From an uncultured Eubacteriales bacterium (GTDB taxonomy: Bacteria > Bacillota > Clostridia > Lachnospirales > Bianqueaceae), in contig CACZRP010000022.1 of assembly GCA_902783575.1 (NCBI GenBank), positions 1 to 57,725 on the forward strand: a stretch of 57,725 nt of DNA, written 5' to 3'. A program made the position numbers and the translations under genes. This document shows positions 50,050-57,725 of this stretch, in pieces. The first letter of the stretch is position 1; every line of letters starts with the position of its first letter. The notes under the pieces are model-generated. The model did not search any database. It was not told the origin of the DNA and worked only from the letters and a program-made list of their open reading frames with translations.

Positions 50050-51351
50050 TTACTTGACGGAGAAGGATTTGGTGACCACATTGCTGGCTACGCCATTGGC
50101 GTCGACCACGGTGACACGGTAGATGTACTTGCCGGCTCCGAGCTTTCTGAAGGTCATCTGGGCATCCAGCTTGTGCAGGTCATAGGATTTGGTTCCGGGT
50201 TCTGCACTGGCTTCAAACTGTTTGACGCCATCCACGGAGTAAACTGACATGGTCACTTTCTGGATCTTGTTGGAGGAGGATACGGTGCCCTTGCAGGAGA
50301 AGGTCTTGCCCTTGGTCAGAGTGCCGCTGGGGCAGGTGATGCCGCTGGTCTTGATATCCGAGGACTTCACGGTGAAGCTTCCATCCCAACAGTCGCAGAG
50401 CAGTCCATTGTCTGCCATCAGCATCCAGGTGTAGCTGCCTTCAGGGAGCTTGGAGAAGGTCAGTTCAGAATCGAGGTTATACAGGGAGAAGGTTTTATCA
50501 ACGGCTCTCGCATCGGACATGAACATGGTTTCTCCGTCCTCGTTCATGACGACCAGTGCCAGATACTCGATATTCATATCCGAGGCAACGATGCCGCTCA
50601 CGGTGAAGGCGCTTCCTTTGGCAAGGATTCCGGAGGGAAGAATGTCATTCTTCAGTTCCATGGCTGCGGTGGGTTCCTGGGCTTCCGGAGTCTCCTGCAC
50701 GGGTTCAGAGGATGCCGTCTGATACATAATGGCGGTTTTCACGGCCTTAAAGGCGTTATAGGGATCCTTGTTCAGGTTGTAGCTTTCCCAGAGGTCCTTA
50801 CTGGCGCTGACCCCTTTCACACTGTTCCAGATCACCGGCTTGCCGGCCTTGCTGCTGGCGTCGTTGGCCACCACCACAAAGTGGGTGCCGCCATTTTTCA
50901 GCGTTACGTTCAGGATGATATAATAGCCTTTGCTGACAGCATTCATCAGATCTGCAGCGGATGGCTTGCTTTTTGTATTGACGAAGCTGAGTTCAGAGGA
51001 GATGCTGGCCATTCCTTTCCAGCTGGCAATCTGTGCCCTTTTCCCCTTGGTGGTGCAGAACTGATCATTCTTCTTCATCCAGGAGACCAGCTGATCGGGA
51101 GTGAAGGAGTCGTCTTTGATTCCCGCCTGGATGAGCAGTTTGGTGAAGGAGACCACAGCGCATCCGGCATCTTCAATGGTGAGACCTGAGTTTCCGAGTT
51201 CTACATTTGCCCAGCGGGGATCATCCTGAGCCCAGCAGCGGTAATCGGAGATCTGTTTGGCGTTTCCTTTGGCATAGGCGGGCATCACCGCGCTGATGGC
51301 AAGAAGGAAGCAGATGAGGGCAGCAGCTGATTTTTTGAATTTCTTAAACAT
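50050..51351 (-). CDS. Secreted C39-like protein with C-terminal repeat domains
   Basis: A 433-residue exported protein. Signal peptide: KKFKKSAAALICFLLAISAVMPAYA, shown in part, with cleavage after AYA (residue 27). Residues about 35-180 resemble the papain-like peptidase C39 fold: Cys64 in DAGCAVVSFTKLL, His157 in GGTHFVVVAN, and an Asn (IWNSV) at the usual third position. The C-terminal half holds two related beta-rich repeats, beginning LPSGILAKGSAFTVSG and CPSGTLTKGKTFSCKG. Such proteins act in cell-surface or bacteriocin-type processing, but the role is uncertain. ATG follows AAAGGAG. Confidence 0.83.
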   Translation of the reverse strand: MFKKFKKSAAALICFLLAISAVMPAYAKGNAKQISDYRCWAQDDPRWANVELGNSGLTIEDAGCAVVSFTKLLIQAGIKDDSFTPDQLVSWMKKNDQFCTTKGKRAQIASWKGMASISSELSFVNTKSKPSAADLMNAVSKGYYIILNVTLKNGGTHFVVVANDASSKAGKPVIWNSVKGVSASKDLWESYNLNKDPYNAFKAVKTAIMYQTASSEPVQETPEAQEPTAAMELKNDILPSGILAKGSAFTVSGIVASDMNIEYLALVVMNEDGETMFMSDARAVDKTFSLYNLDSELTFSKLPEGSYTWMLMADNGLLCDCWDGSFTVKSSDIKTSGITCPSGTLTKGKTFSCKGTVSSSNKIQKVTMSVYSVDGVKQFEASAEPGTKSYDLHKLDAQMTFRKLGAGKYIYRVTVVDANGVASNVVTKSFSVK

Positions 51352-51547
51352 GGTATTTTCTCCTTTATTCTCTGAACAGGTTTCCCTGTCGGTTTTTCTG
51401 ATGCAATCATACCATGAGCTCCCACCCTCCCTGTAAAGTTCACTTTCCCTCCCTGGCCAAAGACAAAAGCCAAGAATATCTGGCATTCCGGGTGCACATA
51501 TGTTAAGATAAATCATCCTTTATCGCTGTCTGGAGGAAAACCATATT

Positions 51548-53278
51548 ATGGAAGAATCGATCCGTCTCCCCGCAGAATGGGCTGGCTGGAGGATTACCGA
51601 ATGGATTGGCGGCGGTTCCTATGGTGATGTCTACGAAGCGGAATTCCATCAGCAGGACGACTTCGATCCCGGAAGAAAAGCTGCCATCAAGATCATCCGT
51701 ATCCCCAGAGATGATGCGGAAGCGGCTGTCCTGGCCCATGAGATACCTGATCCATCAGCCCGTTCCCGGTACCTGGAAGATCTGGCCGACCATCTGCTGA
51801 TGGAAATCCGAACCATGGATTTACTGAAGGACCACCCCCATGCTGTTGCTTATCAGGATTCCTATGTGGATCACACGGAAGATGGCCTCTCCTGGACCAT
51901 CTATCTTCGCATGGAACTGCTGACCCCTTTTGAGGAATACCGCATCGATCATGAAATGAAGGAAGCAGATGTGATCCGTCTGGGCACGGAAATGTGCGGC
52001 ATCCTCAGCCTTTGTGAGAATAATCAGATTCTGCACCGGGACATTAAACCGGAGAATATTATGGTCTCCCCGGACGGGACCTTTAAACTGGGGGATTTTG
52101 GTCTTGCTCGTCAGCTCTCCGAAGGCTCCGGCAGTCTTTCGATCAAAGGCAGCTTCACCTATATGTCTCCCGAGGTCTATCACGGCCGTCCTTATGATGC
52201 CCGGGCTGATCAGTATTCCCTTGGCCTTGTGCTGTACCGGCTGCTGAATAAAAACCGGGATCCCTTTACGGATCCTGCCGCTGAACTTGTCTACTACCGT
52301 GATCGGGAAGAATCCCTTCAGAAGAGAATGAGCGGGGAATCCCTCCCTCTTCCCAGCGACGCTTCTCCCAATCTGGCACGGGTGATTGCGAAAGCCTGCG
52401 CTTTTCGGCCGGAAGATCGATATAAAAACTTTTCCGACCTGCAGCATGATCTTCTCATATGTGCCGGAGTTCTCCCCAAAGAAAAACTTCTTTTAGATAA
52501 GGGTGTCCGCCGCCATAAACGCTGGCCCCTGTTCGCTGCCGCGGGAATTCTTCTGCCCCTGATTCTTTTGTTCTTTGTTCTGCCGGGTTCTCCTGGTTTT
52601 TCCTTTGGTGAAAAGCCGGTCCTCCAGGGAGACTGCGGCGATAAACTGACCTATGAGCTTTCCTCAGAGGGCGTACTGACAATTCAGGGAACCGGCATGA
52701 TGCAGCCCTATGAGCTTCTCCATCCTGCTCCGTGGCGCAATCACGATGTGACCGCTGTGGTGATTGAAGAGGGCGTCACCGGTATCGGTTCCTATGCCTT
52801 CCGTATGAATACGACATTAACCCGGATTTCCATGCCGGGCACCATGGAATACATTGGGGATCATGCTTTTGATCAGTGCTGGACTCTTCCCTCTGTCACC
52901 ATCCCTTCCTCTGTCAATTATATCGGTGACGGTATTTTCTCCGCCTGTCCTGACCTTGACATGGTAATTGTGGACAACGGCAATTCTGTTTATGACAGCC
53001 GGAATTACTGCAATGCTGTTATTGAAACAGCCACCGACACACTGATTGCCGGCTGCAAAGCCACGGTAATTCCTGATTCCGTCAAAGCCATTGGAGCCCA
53101 GGCTTTCTCCACCTGTGTCGGGCTTCAGGAAATCAGGATTCCGGACAGTGTCCTCTTTATCGATGATACCGCCTTCGACTACTGCAGCGAACTGACCATC
53201 GTTGGTTCTCCCGGTTCCTGCGCGGAGACCTTTGCCCTCTCCAAGGGATTTACTTTCCGTGCAGAAGAGCAACCCTAG
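51548..53278 (+). CDS. Membrane Ser/Thr protein kinase with leucine-rich repeats
   Basis: A 576-residue Hanks-type kinase. Glycine loop IGGGSYGDVYEA (residues 20-31), Lys48 in AAIKIIRI, HRDIKPENIMV (about 163), DFGLAR (about 182) and SPEVYHGR are present, all needed for activity. A single membrane helix (PLFAAAGILLPLILLFFVL, about 326-345) leads to an extracellular part with BspA-type leucine-rich repeats: IGSYAFRMNTTLTRISMP, then IGDHAFDQCWTLPSVTIP and so on. TGGAGG precedes ATG 51548. Downstream are a PP2C phosphatase and an unknown protein, so this is a kinase-phosphatase module. Confidence 0.92.
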   Translation: MEESIRLPAEWAGWRITEWIGGGSYGDVYEAEFHQQDDFDPGRKAAIKIIRIPRDDAEAAVLAHEIPDPSARSRYLEDLADHLLMEIRTMDLLKDHPHAVAYQDSYVDHTEDGLSWTIYLRMELLTPFEEYRIDHEMKEADVIRLGTEMCGILSLCENNQILHRDIKPENIMVSPDGTFKLGDFGLARQLSEGSGSLSIKGSFTYMSPEVYHGRPYDARADQYSLGLVLYRLLNKNRDPFTDPAAELVYYRDREESLQKRMSGESLPLPSDASPNLARVIAKACAFRPEDRYKNFSDLQHDLLICAGVLPKEKLLLDKGVRRHKRWPLFAAAGILLPLILLFFVLPGSPGFSFGEKPVLQGDCGDKLTYELSSEGVLTIQGTGMMQPYELLHPAPWRNHDVTAVVIEEGVTGIGSYAFRMNTTLTRISMPGTMEYIGDHAFDQCWTLPSVTIPSSVNYIGDGIFSACPDLDMVIVDNGNSVYDSRNYCNAVIETATDTLIAGCKATVIPDSVKAIGAQAFSTCVGLQEIRIPDSVLFIDDTAFDYCSELTIVGSPGSCAETFALSKGFTFRAEEQP

Positions 53279-53310
53279 AAAAGCAGGAATTACAAACTCC
53301 TCCCCCGGCT

Positions 53311-54111
53311 GTGATATTCTCACAGAGAAAAATCATCGCTGAGGGAGGGATTACTATCAATTTAATACTTCAATACGCAGGGATCTGCCTCAAAGGACAC
53401 CGCTCAGCAGCATGTGAAGACAATCTGTTTTGCCAGGGAGCACTCCGGCCTTTACATGAGCCTGAATCTCCACTGTTTACTGGCATGGTATCCGCAGAAT
53501 CAGGTGCTGGCTTCGCTGTTTTTGATGGCTCCGGCAGACATTCTTCAGGGCAGTATGCTTCCCATATGGCAGCGCAGTTCTTTGGTCAGCAGCATCCGAT
53601 GGATGATGACCGGCTGTCCGTCCGGTTTTGTCAGCAGTACGGACAGATGATTGATCAATATGCAGTCAGACATCACATCAGTTCCATGGGCACAACCATG
53701 GCCGCCCTGTGGACAACGGCCAGGGGACTGCGGGGCATGAATGTGGGCGACAGCCGGTGCTATCAGATGAGACAAGGAGAGCTTTTTCTTCTCTCCCAGG
53801 ATCATACCCTCCGCAGATCTTTCTCTCACAGAGATGTTCTGACTCAATATCTGGGGATGCCGGAGAAAGATTATATAATGGAGCCCTGGCACTTTCATTC
53901 TGATCCGGCGCCGGGAGACCGGTTTCTGCTCTGCACCAGGGGCCTTACCCAGGCCCTGAGCCTCAGAGAAATATCTTCGATTTTGCGGATGAGCAGGGAC
54001 CCTTCGGTTCTGATTAAAAAATTCATGGAAAGTATCGATCGTCACGGCCGAGAAAATGATACCACCCTCATTGTCCTCTGTGTTCGTGACATCGCAGAAG
54101 GAGGCACTTGA
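53311..54111 (+). CDS. PP2C-like protein phosphatase
   Basis: A Mn/Mg-dependent phosphatase acting with the upstream kinase. Motifs are GHRSAACEDNLF, FAVFDGSGRHSSG, SSMGTTMAALW, NVGDSRCYQM and LLSQDHTLRR, the usual PP2C order; several Asp positions are retained. The start is uncertain: GTG 53311 has no ribosome binding site, while a strong GAGGGAGGG at 53341-53349 stands before a frame with no ATG, GTG or TTG nearby, only ATC (53356). The stop overlaps the next gene (TGATG). The coordinates given use GTG. Confidence 0.85.
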   Translation: MIFSQRKIIAEGGITINLILQYAGICLKGHRSAACEDNLFCQGALRPLHEPESPLFTGMVSAESGAGFAVFDGSGRHSSGQYASHMAAQFFGQQHPMDDDRLSVRFCQQYGQMIDQYAVRHHISSMGTTMAALWTTARGLRGMNVGDSRCYQMRQGELFLLSQDHTLRRSFSHRDVLTQYLGMPEKDYIMEPWHFHSDPAPGDRFLLCTRGLTQALSLREISSILRMSRDPSVLIKKFMESIDRHGRENDTTLIVLCVRDIAEGGT

Positions 54112-55310
54112 TGAGCCACTGGCTGGATTTTGATCTGGACGCAACTGTCCATGACTTTGAGTACACCCGCCGGGCTGCTGTGAAGATGAACCGTATTATT
54201 GATTCGTCCGATTTTGAGCAGATGGATGCCGATATGATTTTTGATTATCTCTCCAAAGAAATGGAGATCGTCGTGTTTCCTGATTATCTCAGGCGCTATA
54301 TCTATTCCCGGATCAATACCAGGGTACCCTTCTCTGAAGTTCCCAGGGAAGAGTATCTGCGGATCCTCACAGATTCTTTTACGGATAACAGCGCCCCCTG
54401 GTCGCTGACTCCCACTTCCACCAAACGCTCCGCCATGTTCAAGCTGTGGCTTTCGCAGCCCGGCGCCAGTAGGAACACCGTGTTTGCGCTGGGCTTCGGC
54501 CTTCGGATGAACGCAGCGGATGTCAGTGAATTTCTGACCAAGGTTCTGAAAGAGGAAGATTTTAACTTTAACAGTCCGGAGGAGACCATTTACTGGTTCT
54601 GCTATCAGAACAATCTGCCCTATGCCTCTGCCCTCCGGCTGATGCGTACCTTTGAAGACCTGCCTGCCGTCCCTTTTTCCGATAAAAAATGGAAGACCCT
54701 TGCCAGTGTCCCCCGGCTTTATCTGCTGACCGAAGAAAATCTTCTTCAGTATCTGTCGATGCTGAAAGCGGGTGAAATCTGGAAAAAGACAAGCAATGCG
54801 GCTTTGAATGAGTTCGAAAATCTCTATCGGCGCTGTCAGAAGATCATTTGTGATATCTATGAAAAAGAACAGCTGATCGATAGCGGAAGCCGTCAGTGGA
54901 CGCCGGATATGATCCGTCCGGCAGATCTTGAAAAAGTCCTGTGCAGCGGGATTCCCGTCAACAGCAAAAACAATCTGGAATCCATGTCTGCCAGTCTTTT
55001 CAGCGGCCTTTTTCAGAACAAGCGGATGTCCCGTCAGCGAATCAGCTCCATCCTTGCAAAAAAACATCAGGTCGAAAGGTTCGACCTGATCACCCTGCTT
55101 TTCTTCATTTATGCCGAAACAGTAGAACCTGACTGGCCTGCCGAACGATATCTTCAGTATATCGATGAAATCAGCGAAATTCTGGAACGCTGCCATATGC
55201 TGGGTATCTACCCCGCCAATCCCTATGAAGCCTTTATCCTCATGTGCATCGTCACTGACGATCCCATGGATGTTTACGCAGAGGTCTGGGAAAAGTCCTA
55301 CGAAGCCTAG
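54111..55310 (+). CDS. Unknown protein in the kinase-phosphatase operon
   Basis: A 399-residue soluble, helix-rich protein. It has no signal peptide, membrane helix or catalytic motif I can name. The segment SRNTVFALGFGLRMNAADVS (about 121-140) with EFLTKVLKEED resembles the ALGLxxxxxxxLL pattern of XRE-type DNA-binding proteins, and PEETIYWFCYQNN follows it. The start ATG 54111 overlaps the phosphatase stop (TGATG), with GGAGG upstream. Its tight coupling to a kinase and phosphatase makes it a candidate substrate or target of reversible phosphorylation. Confidence 0.8.
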   Translation: MSHWLDFDLDATVHDFEYTRRAAVKMNRIIDSSDFEQMDADMIFDYLSKEMEIVVFPDYLRRYIYSRINTRVPFSEVPREEYLRILTDSFTDNSAPWSLTPTSTKRSAMFKLWLSQPGASRNTVFALGFGLRMNAADVSEFLTKVLKEEDFNFNSPEETIYWFCYQNNLPYASALRLMRTFEDLPAVPFSDKKWKTLASVPRLYLLTEENLLQYLSMLKAGEIWKKTSNAALNEFENLYRRCQKIICDIYEKEQLIDSGSRQWTPDMIRPADLEKVLCSGIPVNSKNNLESMSASLFSGLFQNKRMSRQRISSILAKKHQVERFDLITLLFFIYAETVEPDWPAERYLQYIDEISEILERCHMLGIYPANPYEAFILMCIVTDDPMDVYAEVWEKSYEA

Positions 55311-55446
55311 GATACCGCCCGATGGGAGGATATCTCAGCCATAATAATACTTTTGAGGGCTATCTTTCCGCCGCTCCCTATGATAGAATCAAAGTATCCA
55401 GGTGCCCGTGCTGGCTGACAGTGACAAATACATACAGGAGGTTTTT

Positions 55447-57009
55447 ATGAAACAGGTTATTATATCCATAATGCTGGCTGTAACCCTGTTGCTGAGCTCC
55501 TGCACCAGCTGTATTCCATCAGGCATCGGAGGAGACAATTCCTCCAAAAACCCCAAGGAAATCAGTTCGGAAGGAGAAAGCTCCGACAAGTTTACTGCCC
55601 AGACAAATTCAAGTGAAAGCTCTGACAGTTCCCGGGATCCCCGGGACACCGATCCCCTCCGGGGTAAAAACGGGAGCCAGTCCGGTTCCGTAACCGGAGA
55701 AAACCACGAGGCTTCGAAACCGGAAGAATCGTCCAAGCCGGAAGACTCCTCCGGAAAAACGGAAAGCAGCAAGGCCGAGTCTTCCTCCAAAGCGGAGTCT
55801 TCATCCAAGGCAGAATCATCTTCCAAAGCCGAGGAATCCTCCAAAGCTCCCTCCGAAAAGGAAAAAGCCCTGGCCCGGGCCAAAAAGCTGTTGGAAGAAG
55901 CCTGGTGGTCCTATGAGGAACTGCTGACCAAGCTTCAGTCTTCCGACGAAGGCTTTTCCTATGATGCTTCCAAATATGCCGTGGACAACTGCGGCGCCGA
56001 CTGGAAAGCTCAGGCCGTCCGGGCCGCCAACTGGTTTGGCACGGACAATATCATCAGTCCCAATGAGCTGAGGGACGAGCTGGCTGCTGTACCCTTCAAA
56101 TCCGATGAGGTGGATTATGCCATGGCCAACAACTCCATTGACTGGACAAAAATGGCCAAGGACTATGCCGCCAATGAGCTGGCCAACGACTTCTACAACT
56201 ATATTTCCCTGGGCAATTACATTTTTGGCAAGGGTTTCTCGAACGACGATGTAAATGCCGCCATGGCCTCCATCACCTATGATCAGTGGACGGATGAAGC
56301 CTGTGAGTATGCCATGCTGAATTACACCGGACAAAAGTTCAATGCCTTTGTCAGTGAGATCGAGCTGGCAGGTTTCGACAACGCTCAGGCCGTGAAAGCA
56401 GCCTACTTTGTCAACGACTGGGATGTCCTGGCCCTTTCCGACGCGGAACAGTTCATAACCGATAACCCCACCGTCTCCTATGCCCAGCTGTTTGATTATC
56501 TGATCAACGATTATTCCGGCTGCGGATATTCATCCAGCCAGGCCACCTATGCTGCTTCTGGCTGCAGCGCCGACTGGTATCAGCATGCGGTGAATCTGGC
56601 CAACGATCTGCTGATCAATCATTCCCTGTGGGTCTCTGAAATCGAAATGGTGTCCGAGCTGGAGGCCCGCGGCTTCGATACCGCCCAGTCCCAGTATGGA
56701 GCCGCCAACTGCGTAGGCAATACGGAGTCAGCTTACTGGGAAATCGCCGTTCTGATGGCCAGGGATTATGTTTTCAACACCGGCATAGTTCCGGGAATTT
56801 ACGCCCACCTTTACTATACTCACAAGTTTACCTCCGACCAGGTAGCTTATGCCGAAAGCCATTGGAACGCGTCCTGCTGCTTCAGCTGCGCCATCTATCT
56901 TTCCGACGATCCAAGCCTCACCAGGGCGGATATGATCGCCAAGCTGAAGGCCGATGGCTTCAACGATATCGAAGCGGAAGACGCCTGCGACGAAAACGGT
57001 CTCTACTAA
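55447..57009 (+). CDS. Ltp-repeat surface lipoprotein
   Basis: A 520-residue lipoprotein. The signal peptide ends LLLSSC, a lipobox; after it comes a Ser/Glu/Lys-rich low-complexity stretch with repeated SSKAES words (about residues 100-150). The rest is about eight repeats of 43-54 residues of the Ltp type (pfam07553), the helix-turn-helix fold named after a Streptococcus thermophilus phage superinfection-exclusion lipoprotein. Each ends in a W or C-containing motif such as YAVDNCGADW, YAMANNSIDW and YAASGCSADW. Functions in bacteria are mostly unknown. CAGGAGG precedes ATG 55447. Confidence 0.88.
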   Translation: MKQVIISIMLAVTLLLSSCTSCIPSGIGGDNSSKNPKEISSEGESSDKFTAQTNSSESSDSSRDPRDTDPLRGKNGSQSGSVTGENHEASKPEESSKPEDSSGKTESSKAESSSKAESSSKAESSSKAEESSKAPSEKEKALARAKKLLEEAWWSYEELLTKLQSSDEGFSYDASKYAVDNCGADWKAQAVRAANWFGTDNIISPNELRDELAAVPFKSDEVDYAMANNSIDWTKMAKDYAANELANDFYNYISLGNYIFGKGFSNDDVNAAMASITYDQWTDEACEYAMLNYTGQKFNAFVSEIELAGFDNAQAVKAAYFVNDWDVLALSDAEQFITDNPTVSYAQLFDYLINDYSGCGYSSSQATYAASGCSADWYQHAVNLANDLLINHSLWVSEIEMVSELEARGFDTAQSQYGAANCVGNTESAYWEIAVLMARDYVFNTGIVPGIYAHLYYTHKFTSDQVAYAESHWNASCCFSCAIYLSDDPSLTRADMIAKLKADGFNDIEAEDACDENGLY

Positions 57010-57061
57010 TGATCTTTCTTTTGGACCTTCCCCTCATTCACTGATTGGTATATCGAATAGC

Positions 57062-57093
57062 AAAAAGCCTGTTCCAAAGGGGAACAGGCTTTT
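57062..57093 (+). terminator. Terminator after the Ltp lipoprotein gene
   Basis: Perfect stem AAAGCCTGTTCC / GGAACAGGCTTT with an AAAGG loop and T run. Confidence 0.85.
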
Positions 57094-57120
57094 ATGTTTG
57101 CTGCACGAACAATCAAAAAA

Positions 57121-57170
57121 GCGCGTGACGGGAATCGAACCCGAACAAAAAGGTCGTCAAACGCGCTTAA
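57121..57170 (-). other. tRNA 3'-end-like attachment sequence at the edge of an integrated element
   Basis: On the minus strand CGGGTTCGATTCCCG (57129-57143) matches a tRNA T-arm, followed by TCACGCGC like an acceptor strand. No D-arm or anticodon arm precedes it, so this is a fragment, the usual left-over of integration into a tRNA gene. An upstream GCGCGTT could pair with the acceptor part. The element extends rightward beyond the window. Confidence 0.65.
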
Positions 57171-57210
57171 ATAAAGGATTTCTTAAGAATCTGGTCATTT
57201 TTCTGGTCAT
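57157..57210 (-). CDS. Short integrase-tail-like reading frame
   Basis: MTRKMTRFLRNPLFKRV then TGA at 57157; the sequence resembles the closing residues of tyrosine integrases from clostridial elements that end at the att site. It directly follows a TAG in the same frame and lacks a start signal, so it is more likely a relic than a gene. Confidence 0.25.
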   Translation of the reverse strand: MTRKMTRFLRNPLFKRV

Positions 57211-57324
57211 CTATTCTTGATTTATATATCTATACAGGGCATCTACTCCCTCATCAAGTTCTATATCACAGGCTTTGCAAAGATACTGATTTGTTTCAAG
57301 AAACAAGTTTGTCTCAGGATCCAA
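57211..57324 (-). CDS. Possible 37-residue protein on the integrated element
   Basis: From TTG 57324 (GGAG eight bases upstream) to TAG at 57211: starts MDPETNLFLETNQYLCKACD and ends DALYRYINQE. It lies just after the DUF3791-like gene, as do small partners in this gene pair elsewhere, but I cannot name a family. Confidence 0.35.
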   Translation of the reverse strand: MDPETNLFLETNQYLCKACDIELDEGVDALYRYINQE

Positions 57325-57345
57325 TCTAAGTTCTCCGGTTCCAGA

Positions 57346-57558
57346 TTAAACACTTGAGACATAGTTTGCGATCTCCTCGGCCATTTCATGACCTGTCATA
57401 CTATCAAAAATATCCGGACATTCTGATATATAATTTAGAATGGCAAATTGCGAATCAAGACGAAGAAATTCTTCATTGGACAGACCTTTTTCTCTTTTAT
57501 AATTCTCTGTAGCAAGAAACATCAAAAAAATCGTATTATTTAATCTTTTGTCTGTCAT
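57346..57558 (-). CDS. DUF3791-like small protein
   Basis: A 70-residue helical protein matching the DUF3791 pattern: IFLMFLATENYKREKGLSNE, then FLRLDSQFAILNYISECPDI and a closing amphipathic helix. Members occur in pairs with DUF3990 or similar genes on mobile elements and are suspected antitoxin-like parts, but function is not established. AAGGAGG is close to the ATG. It belongs to the integrated element at the right edge. Confidence 0.65.
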   Translation of the reverse strand: MTDKRLNNTIFLMFLATENYKREKGLSNEEFLRLDSQFAILNYISECPDIFDSMTGHEMAEEIANYVSSV

Positions 57559-57616
57559 TTATACATTTCCTCCTTCCATTAGTCTAAATTCATTGTATAC
57601 TGAGTCGGTTGGAAAA

Positions 57617-57725
57617 TCAAGTTTCATCAGCTATTGAAGCCCATTTCATCTTTCTTAGTTTCTCAGTAATCAATGCAGCAGCTGCATCTTCAGAAGAAAT
57701 AGTAGAATGCTGATAGATTCTCTGC
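57617..57725 (-). CDS. C-terminal end of a probable tyrosine integrase (partial)
   Basis: The frame entering from the right edge reads QRIYQHSTISSEDAAAALIT and ends ASIADET with TGA at 57617. The YQHST context resembles the catalytic Tyr region of tyrosine recombinases (MRYQHA-type). Only 35 residues are visible, so the call rests on this motif and on the neighbouring att-like sequence. Confidence 0.45.
   Translation of the reverse strand, partial: QRIYQHSTISSEDAAAALITEKLRKMKWASIADET

Noticed and set aside
57121-57170. Complete tRNA gene
   Set aside because: Only a T-arm and acceptor-like end are present; D-arm and anticodon arm are missing.

Overview
The window looks like a chromosomal segment of an anaerobic gut-type Clostridia (Lachnospiraceae/Oscillospiraceae-like). 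The evidence is moderately high GC by eye, Gram-positive ribosome binding sites, the gdpP-rplI-dnaB and tsaE-tsaB-rimI neighbourhoods, a DUF951 protein, a two-cluster ferredoxin, a group II ECF-type transporter, an Hsp-independent MarR-ftsH pair, and a tmRNA (ssrA) encoding the tag AKNNNAYAFAA. The genus cannot be fixed from the sequence alone.

Layout. 1-640: two arrays of short palindrome-ended units, then a bidirectional terminator. 707-10895 (minus): one long, tightly packed gene run, tsaE-tsaB-rimI, ThuA-like, M42 peptidase, a heterodimeric ABC exporter, a Gfo/Idh/MocA oxidoreductase and a GPH-type sugar symporter. 10959-12905 (minus): unknown protein, MecA-like adaptor, DUF1858 protein, ferredoxin. 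12979-20994 (minus): dnaB, rplI, PAP2 phosphatase, gdpP, DUF951, a class I glutamine amidotransferase-like hydrolase, argH, metallophosphoesterase. 21145-21494: tmRNA. 21582-25330: TetR regulator, MATE pump and a peroxide-response operon (glutathione peroxidase, PNPOx-like protein, OhrR-type regulator) with a perfect inverted repeat in its promoter. 25355-27714: MarR regulator coupled to ftsH. 27839-28615: two more palindrome-unit arrays. 28956-33122: domain-permuted GH3 glucosidase, DUF1292 protein, FkbM methyltransferase. 33227-34947: an apparently complete IS3-family element. 34985-40729: aldo/keto reductase, truA, GNAT-like protein, TPM protein, zinc-ribbon membrane protein. 40973-47384: ECF transporter (S, fused A-A', T) followed by four SAM hydroxide adenosyltransferase-family (DUF62) paralogues. 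47439-57009: WYL regulator with a palindromic operator, DUF2974 hydrolase, secreted C39-like protein, Ser/Thr kinase, PP2C phosphatase, an unknown partner and an Ltp-repeat lipoprotein. 57120-57725: the edge of an integrated element, with a tRNA 3'-end-like attachment sequence and the C-terminus of a probable tyrosine integrase.

The most unusual feature is a family of 36-bp units (7-bp arm, 22-bp core, inverted 7-bp arm) found in four arrays. Arrays A (27839-28172) and B (28282-28615) have identical unit spacing (50, 51, 63, 72, 62 bp) and homologous cores unit by unit, yet every arm has been changed in concert: TCGAGGA in A and T(A/C)ATGAA in B. Array C (159-532) has eight units in four pairs with a mirror-symmetric spacing of 42-53-42-64-42-53-42 bp. 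No CRISPR, retron or guide-RNA protein is nearby. The arrays behave like an organised, arm-typed system whose function I cannot name.
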